Shown here piece after piece: positions 1 to 13,400 of a DNA stretch of 64,000 nucleotides; the first letter of the stretch is position 1, and every line of letters starts with the position of its first letter. The notes below the pieces were generated by a model, which did not search any database, was not told the origin of the DNA, and saw only the letters and a program-made list of their open reading frames with translations. Made by a program: the position numbers and the translations under genes. The stretch covers positions 2,213,046 to 2,277,045 of the forward strand of contig CANTUZ010000024.1 of NCBI GenBank assembly GCA_947846985.1. The letters are read 5' to 3'. This DNA comes from Fratercula arctica (Eukaryota > Chordata > Aves > Charadriiformes > Alcidae).

Positions 1-2080
1 CCCGTTAACACCAAACAAGGAGAAATCCTCCTGTAATCAGTCCTGCGCAGGGGCTCCTGCAAGGAGGAGCCTCCCTTTTGTGGGAAGCCAGCAGTTGAAG
101 AGCATCTCTGAGAGCGTGGAAGCGATGAACGGTTCGTAAATGACTTCATTCCTGCCTTAAAGCTGTGAGCTTTTGAAAAAGAGACAGAGGATCCGTAATC
201 AGTTTTGCTTTTAAAAGCAGGGATGCTAAAAGGAGGACATGGTTGGCCAAGACCAACATGGCCAGGGTGTTTAAAGGCAAGAAAGGCCAGAAACTTCTTA
301 GTGAGGGGCTGGGAAGGAAAAATCAAAGGAAACACTTAAAGGTGAGTGGGATATATTTAAAACCCATCTGTGAGCCCAGAGAAATCAGGTCCTGTGGGTT
401 CGTTCTTTCCTCTCCCCGTCGGAGAGCCTGCTAAAAATGAATTAAGGGTTTACGGCAGAGCAGATCTTGAGCACAAATAGAAGCAATAAGCCAGGCCGAG
501 CTCTGGGCTGGTCCTTTGCGGCATTAGCACACGAGAGCTCTCTGTTTCCCTTAATCGATGGCAAGAGGAGCCGGTGGTGATGCAAACCAGCGCTTTGGAG
601 ATGGGAGCGACCTCTTTGTGCCAGAGCCGGCTGCCGCGCACAGTCCTGCCTCTGCCAGCGGCTCCGGGCTCTGCTCCGCACAGGCATCCCCACAGAGGTT
701 CACCAGCTTCCTGGCGTGTGTCCTGTCCGGGAGAGAAGCTCTTCTCGGCAGCTTTGTGTTTTCAGCCTGGTCTGGTTTTGCTTGGGGAGGTACGGTGGGG
801 GATTTATGCCTTGCTGGGGGTGCAGCAAGGCTGGCTCCTCTGCGTTGCTTGTGAGCCATCCCCTGGCACGGGGAAAAACAATATCGAGCCTGAAGACAGA
901 TCCATCGTCATCCCTTCAGGCTCCACTCAGCCTGCTGACCCGAACCCACTTTGGGGATAGAGCTGGCACTATTTCCCTCTGTGCAGGATAGAGGAGAATT
1001 TCTCTCGCTTCTCCTTTTTTCTTCTTGGGAATCTTTTCCAGCGTAGCAACCTGGTTCTCTCCACTTTACTGTAAATATTTGTATCCTGCTAAACGGTGAT
1101 TAGAAAAGTCATTTGAAAAACAAATGTCCTTGTGTCATGCCGTTCTCACGCAGAGATCCTGTGCTGAAGAACCAGATGGCAGTGCTGGAAGAGGAGCGTA
1201 GCGTTCGGTATCTCCCCCTGCCGCAGTATTTTAAAGCCTGGTGCTTTTCCTTCTGGTCCTCTCACGGATGCTTTCCCTCCACTGAGGTCGCGGCTGAAGG
1301 CCCGCGTTGCCCGGAGGACCATGTGGTGAAAACTGGCTTTAGAAAGCGGGGTGGACTTGTTGAAATCTCCCAGAAATGAGTCTGCTTCCCCAAAGCCGGT
1401 GCTGGAAGGAGAGGTTTAGTGGCACAGACCGGTGGCCTGTTGGGCAGAGCAGGGTCTGTGAGGCACACGCAGGCAATTGCGGTAACCAGCAGCAAAGGCT
1501 AATTTCTTTTTTTTGGGATCTAGATTAACAGTCCTCCTATAAGGACAGTCTCTGTCCCCCTAAAACGCAGGCACGTTCTGACTTCATCCCAAAGTGAAAT
1601 AGGACATTTGGTTAAAAACCTCATACGTTTATAGAGAGATAAAGAAGCACAATCCGACTTGTGCTCTTTGAGACCTTATTCCTGTGTATTTCAACCTCAC
1701 AAACAAAATTGTTGCTAACAGAATCCCCTCTGCCGCCTGGCTGGCGAGGCCTGTGCCGTCGCTTCCTCGGCATCCCGGGGGGAGACTGCTCTGCTCTCAC
1801 GGGAACATCCCTGGCTAGAAGGTGGCTCTGCTGTTCGCCTCGGTGGTTTTCCATTTCATGGCATGGATGCCTTCCGCTGAGGTTGTCCTTTGCTTGTCTC
1901 CCAGTGGCTTGTTCCGATGTCGAATCCTTTGTGCTTTTGCAGGCTAGGAATACTACTGCTGCCCCACAGACCTGCCTTTTCTGTCCCGTCTTCGCCTTCG
2001 GCTTTAGTGGAGATTTAAGAGCCAGTGAGCACTTGCCCTGTTAACTTCTTCCCCCGCAGTGCTGCGACGGGATCTGTGGG

Positions 2081-2122
2081 TCGGCAGAAGCAATGCTGGT
2101 ATCGGCAGAAGCAATGCTGGTA
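2081..2122. repeat. Exact 21-bp tandem duplication
   Basis: Two adjacent identical 21-base units, 2081-2101 and 2102-2122, beginning tcggcagaagcaatg. Copy number is two only. It is most simply a replication-slippage duplication. Confidence 0.9.
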
Positions 2123-3163
2123 GAAAGGCACCCACTTGCATTTTAAATGTCAGCGTCGTTCTGGAGCAGCGGATTCATTGGTGGCCCACAGACCCTGTGC
2201 TGCACCCGGCGGAGATCCCCTTGGGGTGACCTATGGCGAGAGTTAAAAATAAAGCTAGACTAAGCCTCCTTACTAAGCTGTCTGTCGGGAGAACCATCAG
2301 AGTCTTTACAGCCCTGCTAAGCCTGAGAATAGCTGAATTGGGCGTATAAGGGGGTTTGCCATGTACAAAAAAAAGACCAAACCACGTGTGAGAGCGGTGC
2401 CAAGGCTGTTTCTGAACTCTGTTTGGCCTCCAACACTGTTTTGTCACCAGGTACTCGTGTAGGAGCGGGTGAAGAGTGGTCGAGAGAATTCCAGCTGCAC
2501 AAGATAGTGGTTAGTTTTTGCTTTGGGCACAAGTGGAGTGGAGCTGTGATCGCTGCTGCTCGCCTCTGAGGAAACCCAGCTCGGGTGGGAGCTGCTGCTC
2601 CTTCCCAGATGCTGCCATGGAGGTGATGGGCACCAGCTCCGCTCATTTCCTCCATCCACCTCCAGTTTGGGAAAGGATGAACGCTGCGGGACGGAGCTCT
2701 TTGCCATAGGAGTCTGTCTGGCACTCTGTGCACACCACGGGCTCTCCAAAATGGGGACCGCCATGGAGGCTCAGAGGAGCTCTTCCGAGGACGCGACCCT
2801 TCCCCTGAGCAGCACCAGCGTGCGAGGAATGCTTCCCTGGCCTGCGATGCGGTGCCCTCTCCCCGGGACGCTGCGGGCTGCCAGGCTGCAGCCATCAGCA
2901 AAAGCCTTTCTGTGACCAGCGGGAAGCTGGAGCGTCGCGTGGAGGCGAGACGAAGTGCCTAAACTCTGAACTGGCTGCTCCGGGTTGCACAGGGAGGGAT
3001 GAGGGTTGTTGTGGTCTCCGAGACCCGAGGCTCATACAGGGACGTGTCTGAGAAGAGATGCTGCTCCTGCAAGGGGAAAGCTAGACTGTGTTCATCCCTG
3101 GTTGGATAAAAGAGATGGAAACCAGCTTCATTAGCTCTGCTGCCTGTTTGGCCAGCGCTAAGA

Positions 3164-3227
3164 ATCCATCCATCCATCCATCCATCCATCCATCCATCCA
3201 TCCATCCATCCATCCATCCATCCATCC
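3164..3227. repeat. (ATCC)n microsatellite
   Basis: About 16 uninterrupted tetranucleotide units. The long open frame across it on the minus strand, with a repeating WMDG peptide, is an artefact of the repeat. Confidence 0.95.
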
Positions 3228-5165
3228 CACTCCTCACAAACAAGCAGACAGGACTTGAGGAGATTATTAAATCTTTACTAAAAGAATTTATATTGCAGCA
3301 GCCTGTTTGCGGGGACTCTGAACCACTGCCCTCTGCAGCAGCCGCAGTAGGGCAAAGGGATGGATGCTGTGACCCAAAGATGTGACAGATGAAGGTGCCT
3401 GCGATGTGCCACCGCTGGGAGGATGCTCGGGCTAATCTGTGGAGACAAATGCTGCAGGTTTTCTTCCTGCTGGTGGTTTGGCGGGTGTCAGAGCTGTGAC
3501 TTGTTTCTGGCATAAATCGTGGCAAAGCTGAGGGCTTCCAGCACTGGGTTGTGGGGGCTGTTGGTCCCCCGGCTGCCGGCCACGCAGGCTAAACTTCTCC
3601 ATCGGTGTTGGTGGGTTTTAAACTGAGCTTCCTGTGAGGGAATCCCTCCCTTTTGCAAAAAGCAGATTTACCCACCTGTGGAATAATTACTAAATTGGCC
3701 AAGGGGGTTTATCTTCTGCCAAAACCGCTTTGCCTCTTTTCACGCAACACCCACCATGTGCGTTGTCCTTGTCCGTCCTGCAGGGTCTGGTCTGCTGCCG
3801 GTGGATTTTGCCGCGACCGTTGGAGCAGCTTTTCTGCCTGTCCTTCCCACTGCCATTGCCACCCCCCGGCAGGGACAGCCGGACAGGCTGTGAGTCTCCT
3901 CGGAGCGGCTGGGCCGGGCTGTCAGCTGCGGCCATGTCCCTGGCGCGTAAGCTGTGCTGGCGGAGGAGCAGATTCCTGCAGCGGGAGGCAGGGCGAAGGC
4001 AGGCGGGCAGCGAGGGCTCCAGCGGCCTTGGCTTGATCTGCGGCAGCTGAGGGAAGAGGTGACTGCCAGGGCTGGCTCTCCGTGGCGCTGCAGGGTGTTT
4101 GCATTGACCCCTCACAGCCTCTGAGATAAAGGTTTCTTTTCTTTCTTCTTTCACTTTTGCTGACTGACGTTAGGAGTAGCCATCCACCCTTCGCAGAGCA
4201 GAAAACCCAAGGGCAACGCACCCTGATACCGTCCCTGAGACCCCCATCCCCTCCTGGCGGATCTGCTCCCCCCGGGCAGACACGCGTCCAGCTGCTCTCC
4301 AGCATGTGGGGTGTCCCCTGCCCTCCTGCCTAGAGGGATCTTTTGCTTGGTTATCCTTATAAATCAGAGTCTTTCCTCCTGCCTAAGCCACATCCCCTGG
4401 CTGCAGCTTAATCCTGGGATTTCTTACCCAGCCAGCAGTGACAGGAGGAACATTATTCCCTTTGTCTCCGCCGCAGCCATGTTTTGAAACCTGTTGCCAT
4501 GTCTCCCCTCAGCCTGCCACGTTTCTTCATCCGTTGCTCCACAGCCCATGTGTTTGAGGTCTCTTACCTGAATCTTCTTGTTACCGTCTGGACGCCTTCC
4601 TCGTGAGCCATGTCCTCGTGGGGCTGGCCTTGGGACGGCCTTGCTGCTGCCGGGGGGGAAGGATGGTTCCTGCGTCGTATCGGGTGCCCCCGATGGGGTG
4701 TTCCCCTTGCGAGGCCTTCGCTCTTTCTGCAGCTCTCATCCTGATTCGTGTCTGGCTGGTGATTCATTGCAACCCACCGATCCTCTGCCGTGGAGCTGTT
4801 GCCCTCAGCTTGTACATTCGTGGGGAATTGCTCCGGCCTTGGGGCAGCGCTGTCCTTGCCAGGCTGCATCCCGTGGTCTCGGGCATCTCTCCCGGGGCGC
4901 TGGGATCCTTCTGAACTTTCTTCTGTCCTGGCTGGAGATAAAAAATGATAAGCAAACAAACAAAGCGGAAAAGGCCGAGAAGGGTTATGGTTTGCCTGAG
5001 GGGTGCAAGGCTGGGGTTCCAAGGGAATGCGGCATGGGGATTTTGTGCTTAGCGTGGGGCTCAGGAGAAGCAAGTTCCCATCCGAGTCTCTGCTACGTGG
5101 CTCTGACGGCTTCGTCCGCCTGCCTGGGTCATGGTGCTAACGCGTCTCTCCTTGCTCTGTTGCAG

Positions 5166-7432
5166 ACTCTGCCATATTCCCCGCCATGGGTGACATGAAA
5201 ACTCCGGATTTCGATGACCTTCTGGCAGCTTTCGATATTCCTGACATCGACACCAATGAGGCCATCCATTCTGGCCACGAGGAAGCTGACGCTCACATCA
5301 AGCAAGTCCCTGGGGAGCCGGGACCCCCTGACCATGTCCTCCCCCACACGGACATCACTGCTGTCAGCGTGATCGTGAAGAACACCGTCTGCCCCGAGCA
5401 GCTCGATGCCCTGGATGGGCGCAGTAAAGATGGGCACGTCATCGGGCCCCGCTTGCTGCAGAATGGCTTTGGGGCCACCGAGATGCCCAGGTCGCCCACC
5501 TCCAGGTCTGTGGAAGCTGTGGCATCCTCCAACGGGGAGTGCTGGGTGAAGGAAAAAGGCCCCAAACCCCTGGATATCTTCTCCCATTTTAGCCCCGATC
5601 CCAATGAAGACAACGCTGCCAACCTGATTGACAGACCCCGGGAGTGTAAGCCGAAAGAGAAATCCCTGGCCGTGCCTTCCCTCTCCCCGTCTCCCACCCC
5701 GTCGCTGGACTGCAAGGAGCCCATGGGAGAGAGCACGGAGAACCTGCCCCCGACTTTCCCGCAGTCCTTCGAAACAAGCCAGGCAGGGGGTGCAAATGGG
5801 TCCCCTCCGACCATCCCCTGCATCAAAAAAGAGGAGTCTGACTCAGAGGAGGTGGGCCGCGAAGCCAGCCCGAAGGGTTTGGCTGTAGCCTTGGGTGACA
5901 GTCCCTTGGATCACCTGAAATCAGTCACCGTTCGCTACTCCACGGATGATTCTCCCATCACGTCGTGGCCCGGTTCTGACCCAAACCTGGACAGCAGCAC
6001 CAGCAACCTTCCTGAAGTGAAACGCTCGCCTGCCAGCCCCCAGGAGCCGTTCTTCAAGCCTTCCTCCCCGGTGGTACAAAGCCCCAGACTCCCCACTTCT
6101 CCAAAGCAGCTGGACAACATCGCCCTCAAGGAAGAGCAAGAAGTTCTGGAGAAGTCAATGGGAAGTCCGCAGAGTATGTCCAGCGCGGAGGAAGAGGAGG
6201 AGGAAGAAGACAACAACAATGATTCCCCTTCTTCCAATTCCTCGCGGCCCTTGAAGGTGCGGATTAAAACCATCAAAACCTCTTGTGGCAGCATCACCCG
6301 AACAGTGACCAGAGTCTCATCAGACTCAGAGCCGGGCTCCACCAAGGGGCCAGCTGAGCAGAGCTCCCAGGAGACCTCTCTTGAGGGTACCGGCTTCTCG
6401 GCATCAGCAGAGAAAGAGGAAGGGATCGCGCTGGAGGTGGCCAAGGATAAAATGGAGCTCTCCAGCCCCTTGAAAACCATTGAGGGCCCCAAAATCGTCA
6501 GTGTTCAGCTTGGCAATGGCACCAAGCTCAAAGGGACGGTCCTACCTGTCTCCACCATCCAGAATGCCAGCAGCGCCATGCTGATCGCTGCCAGCGTGGC
6601 TCAGCAAAAATCTGTGGTGCTGCCAGCAAAGACGGGTAAAGCCGTGGCCAAGAACATCATCAACCTGGTGCCACAGACCCTGCCCAAAGCCGACACCAGG
6701 ACCAACATCAGCACCGTGACGCAGACCACCACCATCACCACCACGGCCAACCAGAAAGTCAACGGCACCACAGTTGTGATGGTGCAGCCGCAGAAGCCGT
6801 CCCCCACCATCGCGGGCACGGTCATTTCCAGGAGCCAGTCCAGCCTCGTGGAAGCCTTTAACAAGATCCTCAACAGTAAAAACCTTTTGCCAACGTACAA
6901 ACCCAACCTGAATCCTCCGGCTGACGCGAGCCTCACCCTGCCTCCCTTTGGTTACCGCTGCCTGGAGTGCGGGGACTCCTTCGCCCTGGAGAAGAGCTTG
7001 GCTCGCCACTACGACCGGCGCAGCATGCGCATCGAGGTGACCTGCAACCACTGCACCAAACGCCTCGTCTTCTTCAACAAGTGCAGTTTGCTCCTGCACG
7101 CCCGGGAGCACAAGGACAAAGGCCTGGTGATGCAGTGCTCCCATTTGGTCATGAGGCCGATCGCTTTGGATCAAATGATCGGGCAGCCGGACATCACTCC
7201 CCTGGTCTCGGTGACTTCCTTCCCCGCTAGCAAAGTGACTGGTGTGGCTCAGGACGCCTTGGCCGCGGCCAACGGGGCTCAGGACCTCCCCATCCTGCCT
7301 CTGAGCAACAGCTCGGAGCAGACCAACTACAGCTGCTTCAGGTGCCTGGAGTGCAAAGAGCAATGCAAAGACAAAGCCGGGCTGGCTGCGCATTTCCAGC
7401 AGGCAGTGACCACAGGGACCACCAGCAGCACG
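5166..7432 (+). CDS. ZNF687: ZNF687 first coding exon (5' UTR end plus 749 codons)
   Basis: The exon opens after the acceptor at 5165 with 20 nt of 5' UTR, then codes 749 residues in phase 0 to the donor cg|gtacgtag at 7433. Residues 1-17 are the conserved N-terminal signature. An acidic run (EEEEEEED) lies near residue 335. C2H2-like units begin near residues 590, 620 and 718. The first lacks a clear second histidine and the third has an irregular tail, as in other family members. The open frame runs past the donor to a stop at 7553-7555, but that extension is intron. Over half the protein in a single exon is the family pattern. Confidence 0.93.
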
Positions 7433-10400
7433 GTACGTAGGTGGGAGGGCAGTGGGAGTTGGACATTAGTGTCCCTGGGGCTGCGGGACAGCAGTGAAGG
7501 ACTCTCCACATGTGAGCTAGGCAGCGCCTGCCTGTGCACGCCCGATTCCTCCTGACGTAAAACTCATGCAGGAAGGAAAAACGCCTGAGCCAGGGTTCGG
7601 CTCATGCCCATGAGGCACTGGGTGGAGGGGAAGGAGGCTATTGTCGGCTGGTGGTAAAGCTGCCCCGTGGGTGCGGGAGCCGGGGTGCATCCGGGAGGGA
7701 AGAGGGGGGGTCCCGGAGCATCGGTGCCCTGCCTGCTGGCACCTGCTGTGGGATGTCGCCATCCCCACGGAGCCATGTTAGAGCCCTGGGCGCTGCTTCC
7801 TCTTTCACCAGCTTGAAGCACAAATGGAGTCTGGAGAAACCAGGGTGTGTGGCGTTGGTTTTGGGTTTTTTTTCCTCCTCTCTGAGAGCCAACCTTGAGG
7901 TCCTGTGCGCTTCCTGCTGCTGCCAGCACATCCTGGTTTGTTAGGGCAGGCAGCATCCAGCAAACACACGGGATTAATGCTGCTGAGGGATGACCTTTAA
8001 AAGCCAAGGAGGGAAAACCGGTCCACGGAGGAGCCCTGTCCTCCCTGTGGCATGTCTTCACCTTTCCTTTTGCCCTGAGACATCCAGCCCCCTTGTTCAA
8101 CCCCCTCGGCTTCCTTTGCATAGAAGGAATTTGCTGTTTCCTGGTAACTGTTTACTTTGAAGCTGCTGCTGTAGCCAGGATGCTGTTCAGATGCAGATAT
8201 TACGGCCGTGCTGCTACGGAGCAGGGCTGCTTTCTGTTTGAAGGTCACCAGGAGCACCAAGATTCACGTGCATGTATGGTTTGTCCCAAGGAGCTTTCCT
8301 TTAACGGGAGGATTTCCTACTCCCATCCCCTCTTGTAGCCTTGGTGTCAACAGAGGGCGTGGGACACAGTGAAGACGGGATGTCCACAGCAGGGCCGCAG
8401 CAGGAGCATCAAGAGGGCACAAAGAGGAGGAGATCAGGGACAGGAGAGCCGGGGGAAATCGTCCTTATTGCCCCGCAGGTACCTGCTGCCTGTGAATGCG
8501 GCAGCGTAGTATTTCTAGCTCCAAGGGAGCCCATCTGCCAGGAGTGCTTGAGCCTGGGAATTCAACCAGCAGTTGCTGGCAGGGCAAAACCTGTTACCAG
8601 CCTTCCCCTAACCAGAGTAGCTTTGTCCCCATACCCGGCAGACGGGTGGACTCCTCCCTAAACCAACACTGCCTACAGACAAGTTTTTTTCCTTTAAAAT
8701 AAAGAGACACAGAGGCTTTCCTCAGCACAGTGAGGGACGGGGATGGCTGAAGCCATAAGCCTCCATAATCCTCTTCCTCACCTGCCACCTTTCATCCCCT
8801 CTCCCTTCCCGACGTGCCCCTTGTCCCTGCTCCATCTCCTGGGCTGTCTTTAGCTGCTCTTCCCTCTCCGATCCCTCGCTCCCTCCTGTTGCCCTGCTGC
8901 CAAAATCACCCTTGGGTGTCTCTTTGGACCCGTCTGGGTACCGGCCACCAGGGGACTCTGAGGACAGCTTGCTGTGCCTGGCGCCTGGCCGGGGGCTGCC
9001 CCTTGCCTTCCTTGCCCCACCTTTGCTCTGGTAGTCGCGTCTTTCAGGGCAGCTCTGTTGGAAGCTCCGGCCCATTTCTTCAAGTCCTTATCAGCTTCTC
9101 CCCTCGACGTCCCCACGTCCATACACTGGTGTGGAGTTAGAAATAGTTTTGAAATGGTTTTGGCGGCTGGTTTGACTACGCCCCCGCTCCCTCCAGTAAA
9201 ACTCCCTTGCCGAGCGGCTGGTCCCTGGCTAACCCTTGGCACGCACTGCATCTGGGACCCATCTGTGGTGAAAAGCCTGGAAAAGGCATCTTGTCTGCGT
9301 GTGAAACGCCCTCAACAATTACCCAGCAAGCTGGTGCAAGCAGATTATCTCCTAAAACATGCCCTGCAGAGTCCCGGCACTTCTCTTTCCCTGGCAGCAC
9401 GTGGATTGGGGCTGCTTTGGCTGTTGCAGGTTGTTTGCGAGTCCGTCTGTGGAAGAGGCTTAAAAACCCTTTTGTACACGTGGTACGAGCCAGGCTGAAC
9501 CTCTCGATGCTCTTCTCCCCCCCCCGCCCAGGTTTGTACAACGTGTCCCATGATCATGTCCAATCGCTGCAGCTTTAACGCCCATCAGCGGATGCACAAA
9601 AACCGGCCTCCCCACGTCTGCCCCGAGTGCGGAGGGAATTTCCTCCTGGCGAACTTCGAGAGCCACCTGAAGGAGGCCTGTCTGCACTTCTCCCGCAGAG
9701 TCGGGTACAGGTAGGGCTCCGCAGCCTGCGCTCGGGGCAGAGGGACCTGAGGGGGACACCGGGACTGAAGGGGAGAGTCCCGAGTCCGTGGTGGGTTTCC
9801 ATTTTGCAGATGGGGCAGGAATCCACATTCCTTCTCCCCACCGGTGCTGGGTGCGGGGCTGAGGGTGAACATCTCACTTTAGCCCTTCTCTGGTTATCAC
9901 CCCTTAATCCTGGGGGAATTTTCCTCCTCCTGGGACCTCTTGGCCACTGTTTCACCTCAGTCATGGCTGGCAGCAATCTCTCCTCGCTCTGCTCCTTCTG
10001 ATGAGCTGCCTGGGCCCTGGATCCACTAGCGATGGGCAGGACTGGTTACTCCAAACTGGGATCCTCCCAGAGCCCAGAACTGCTTTGGATCCTGGTGTCT
10101 GTTGGGGCGGGGGCTCTTCCCAACTCCCGTGGTTGGGCAGGGAGCAGGCGTGGGCCCTTGTGCTCCGGTTTGCTGTTAGCCCTCGGTGTGCACCAGTCTC
10201 TGTGGCACGGCTGAGCTCCCCATGCTGTTTGTCCCCTACCCCTTCCTCCCGCTCTCCAGGTGTCCCAGCTGCGCTGTGGTCTTCGGAGGGGTCAACTCCA
10301 TCAAGTCCCACATCCAGACCTCCCACTGCGAGGTGTTCCACAAGTGCCCCATCTGCCCCATGGCGTTCAAGTCGGCCCCCAGCGCCCACGCACACGTCTA

Positions 10401-13400
10401 CACGCAGCACCCCGGCTTCAGCAACCAGCAGTCCAAGTAAGTGTTCCCTGTGAGCTGGCGTCCCAACAGATCTCTCCGGGAGAACTGGGAGCATCCTCAG
10501 CAGGTGGGACGGTGCGGGGAAGAGCTCAGCACCAGCATGGGCAGCTGCATCTGTCTCCTTTTCGCTTCCCCGTCCCTTGGCGTGGTCAGACTGCACCCAG
10601 GGCTGCTCTCCTCCCTCTTGCCAAAGGGGTTCTTCCAAGTTTCTCTTGATCCCAACCTGGGCTGTGCCGACGGTGGTGTTTTTTCCTCCGACAGAATGAT
10701 TTACAAGTGTGCAATGTGCGACACGGTCTTCACCCACAAGCCTCTGCTCTCCTCCCACTTTGACCAGCATCTGCTCAACCAGCGGGTCAGCGTCTTCAAG
10801 TGTCCGGACTGCCCGCTGCTCTTCGCCCAGAAGCGCACCATGCTGGAGCACCTCAAGGTAACGCTGCGGCCGGGCTCGGCGCTCCGTGCACAACCTGTTG
10901 ATATCGATATTTTGCTAATTATCCTTCACCAGGGCCACATGAGGCTGGATTAGGGCCAACAGTTCTTCACTGACGCAGCAAGGCCCTGAGATCTGGTTCC
11001 CTTGTCCCCACACCCCGTCCCAAAGCCTGCGGACACGAGCCTGGGGATCTGGGCAGGCGTTCCTTCCAGCCTGCCGCAGTGCTGGGGGAAAATCCCGGCC
11101 CCAAACAGCTGCCAACACATTGTCTTTGCTTTCCAGAACACTCATCAGCCCCAGAAGCCCAAGGAAGACCTGGCAAAGAAGGCGACCGTCCTGCTCACAC
11201 CGAAGCAGGAGCCTGTTGAAACCCCCGTGTCCAAGATCTCAGAGGATTCGTCGTCCTCCACGGAGGAGGACGAGCCCCCCAGCTCCCCGGAGCTGCGCAA
11301 GACCAAGCGAAGCCGCTTCCAGCGCAAGACGGTCAACAAGTCGAAGGGCAGTGGGTGGACGTGCGGTGTTTGCCACTCCTGGTTCCCGGAGCGCGACGAA
11401 TACGTCTCCCACATGAAGAAGGACCACGGCAAGGTGAGGAGAAGGCTCCAGCTCTGGCTCTGCCAAGCCCTTGGGAATGTGGGGAGGGATGTTTGTGGCA
11501 CAGAGCAGCAGAGCAGGACACAAGGGAGGTCATCCTCCCCCTCTACTCTGCATTGGTGAGGCCACACCTGGAGTACTGTGTCCAGTTCTGGGCTCCCCGG
11601 TTCCAGAAGGACAGGGAACTGCTGGAAAGGGTGCAGCAGAGGGCTACCAAGATGATTAGGGGGACTGGAACACCTCTCTTATGAGGAAAGGCTGAGGGAT
11701 TTGGGTCTCTTCAGTCTGGAAAAAAGACGGCTGAGGGGGGATCTTATCAACACTTATAAATACTTAAAGGGTGGGTGTCAGGAGGATGGGACCAGGCTCT
11801 TTTCAGTAGTGCCCGGGGACAGGACAAGAGGCAATGGGCACAAACTTGAGCACAAGAAGTTCCACCTAAACATGAGGAGGAACTTCTTTACCCTGAGGGT
11901 GGCAGAGCCCTGGCACAGGCTGCCCAGAGAGGTGGTGGAGTCTCCATCTCTGGAGACATTCCAAACCCGCCTGAACGCGTTCCTGTGCCACCTGCTCTGG
12001 GTGACCCTGCTCTGGCAGGGGGGTTGGACTAGATGATCTCCAGAGGTCCCTTCCAACCCTATGGTTCTATGATTCTATGACACCCGGGCTCTTGCTGGGC
12101 CGGGAGCATGTTCTGCCGTGGTCTGGGCATTCCTTCTCCCCCAGTACAAACTCAGTTGGGGTTGAGGTTTTGGGGAGCAGGGATGTTACCTGTTCTGGTC
12201 AACAGCAAAGACCAGATACTTGTTATCCAAATGTGGGATGGCCAAGGAGAGGAAATCTGAGGCAGCGCCGAGTTCCCACCTCTGGCTTCCCCAGGCAAGC
12301 AGGGAGTCCCGCTCTCCGGCCTCTCGGCTCCCTGTGCCGTACCCACCCGCCTCTTTGTTTCTTGCAGTCGGTGAAGAAGTTCCCGTGCCACCTGTGTGAG
12401 CGCTCCTTCTGCTCCGCTCCCAGCCTCCGGAGACACGTGCGAGTGAATCACGAAGGGATCAAGCGCGTCTATCCCTGCCGGTACCCACAGCACTCTCTGA
12501 GTTTGGCTAAGGAACGGGGTCTGGTTTGAGAGGGGGGACTTTGATTTTCCTCAGTCAAGCTGTTGCGGGGAGGATAAAGCTACAGGTGGTTGAAATGTGA
12601 TGGGGATTGAACAAGTGGCCTGGAAATAGGAGGGGAAGGAGGTACCGGGAAGCAGTCTGGGGTTTTATACCCTCTAGAGGGATGTGGGTGAGCATGTTTG
12701 TGGGTAGAGTTGGGAGTCAGGATGCCAGAGCCGAGCTTTCCCGGGGGAGCCAGGCCTGGGGCTGGGCTCCTCGCTGCAGAGCATCCCGTCACTGCCTCCC
12801 TGCCCCGGCCCTGCAGGTACTGCACGGAGGGCAAACGGACCTTCAGCAGCCGGCTCATCCTGGAGAAGCACATCCAGGTGCGACACGGGATCAAGGTGAC
12901 CGACCAGACCAAGAGCCAGGAGGTCGTTATCGCCCGGATAGGAACCGGCGCCATGCAGGTACGCGGCGTCTGTGGTCTCTTGGGGTGCTCACAAAGGGCT
13001 GGGGCCTTGCGGAGGTTTCGGGCAGGGTTGAAGGCATCGCCCTGAGCCCTGGTCCTGCCTCCACACGTCCTGCAGTGCCCGGGACCGGCAGCTCCCTCCC
13101 TCTGGGAGGCCCAGCGCCTGCTGGGTGGGTGCGGGCCCCATCTGGGCGCAGCTTGCTTGGCTCCCGCCTCTCCCTGCCAGCACGGCAGGGACGGAACTTG
13201 GCTCAGCCTCTCGCTGTGCGCGGGGAGAAGGCAAAATGTCCCCTCTGGCTTAGAGCCAGGGTGCGAGGGACGAAGGCGCCTGGCACGAGGGGTACAGGCG
13301 ACTCAAAAGCTGTTGTGAGAGCCCCTTGGCTGGGGTTACTGGCAGGGACACAGCTCTTGGGACCTTTATCCGAGCAAACCTCTGCAGGAGCCCATTGGGA

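Larger units (their letters stand above)
1..5165. other. Upstream/first-intron region of ZNF687, no gene recognised
   Basis: No open frame here resembles a protein I recognise, and base composition is lower in CpG than the later promoter islands. In mammals PSMD4 lies on this side of ZNF687, but I see no PSMD4 coding exon. The stretch ends with a clear acceptor (tctgttgcag, up to 5165) that opens the first coding exon of ZNF687. At least one non-coding ZNF687 exon must therefore lie in this stretch or before the window, and I could not place it. The only structures seen are a 21-bp tandem duplication and an ATCC microsatellite. Confidence 0.6.

Noticed and set aside
1..440. End of PSMD4 expected from mammalian gene order
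   Set aside because: No PSMD4-like coding sequence could be read at the left edge; it may lie further upstream.
6542..7393. 283-codon minus-strand frame opposite ZNF687
   Set aside because: Shadow of the sense coding exon; no recognisable domain.
11355..12036. Open frames in a ZNF687 intron that look like reverse transcriptase
   Set aside because: They are pieces of a truncated, frameshifted CR1 element, not a host gene.
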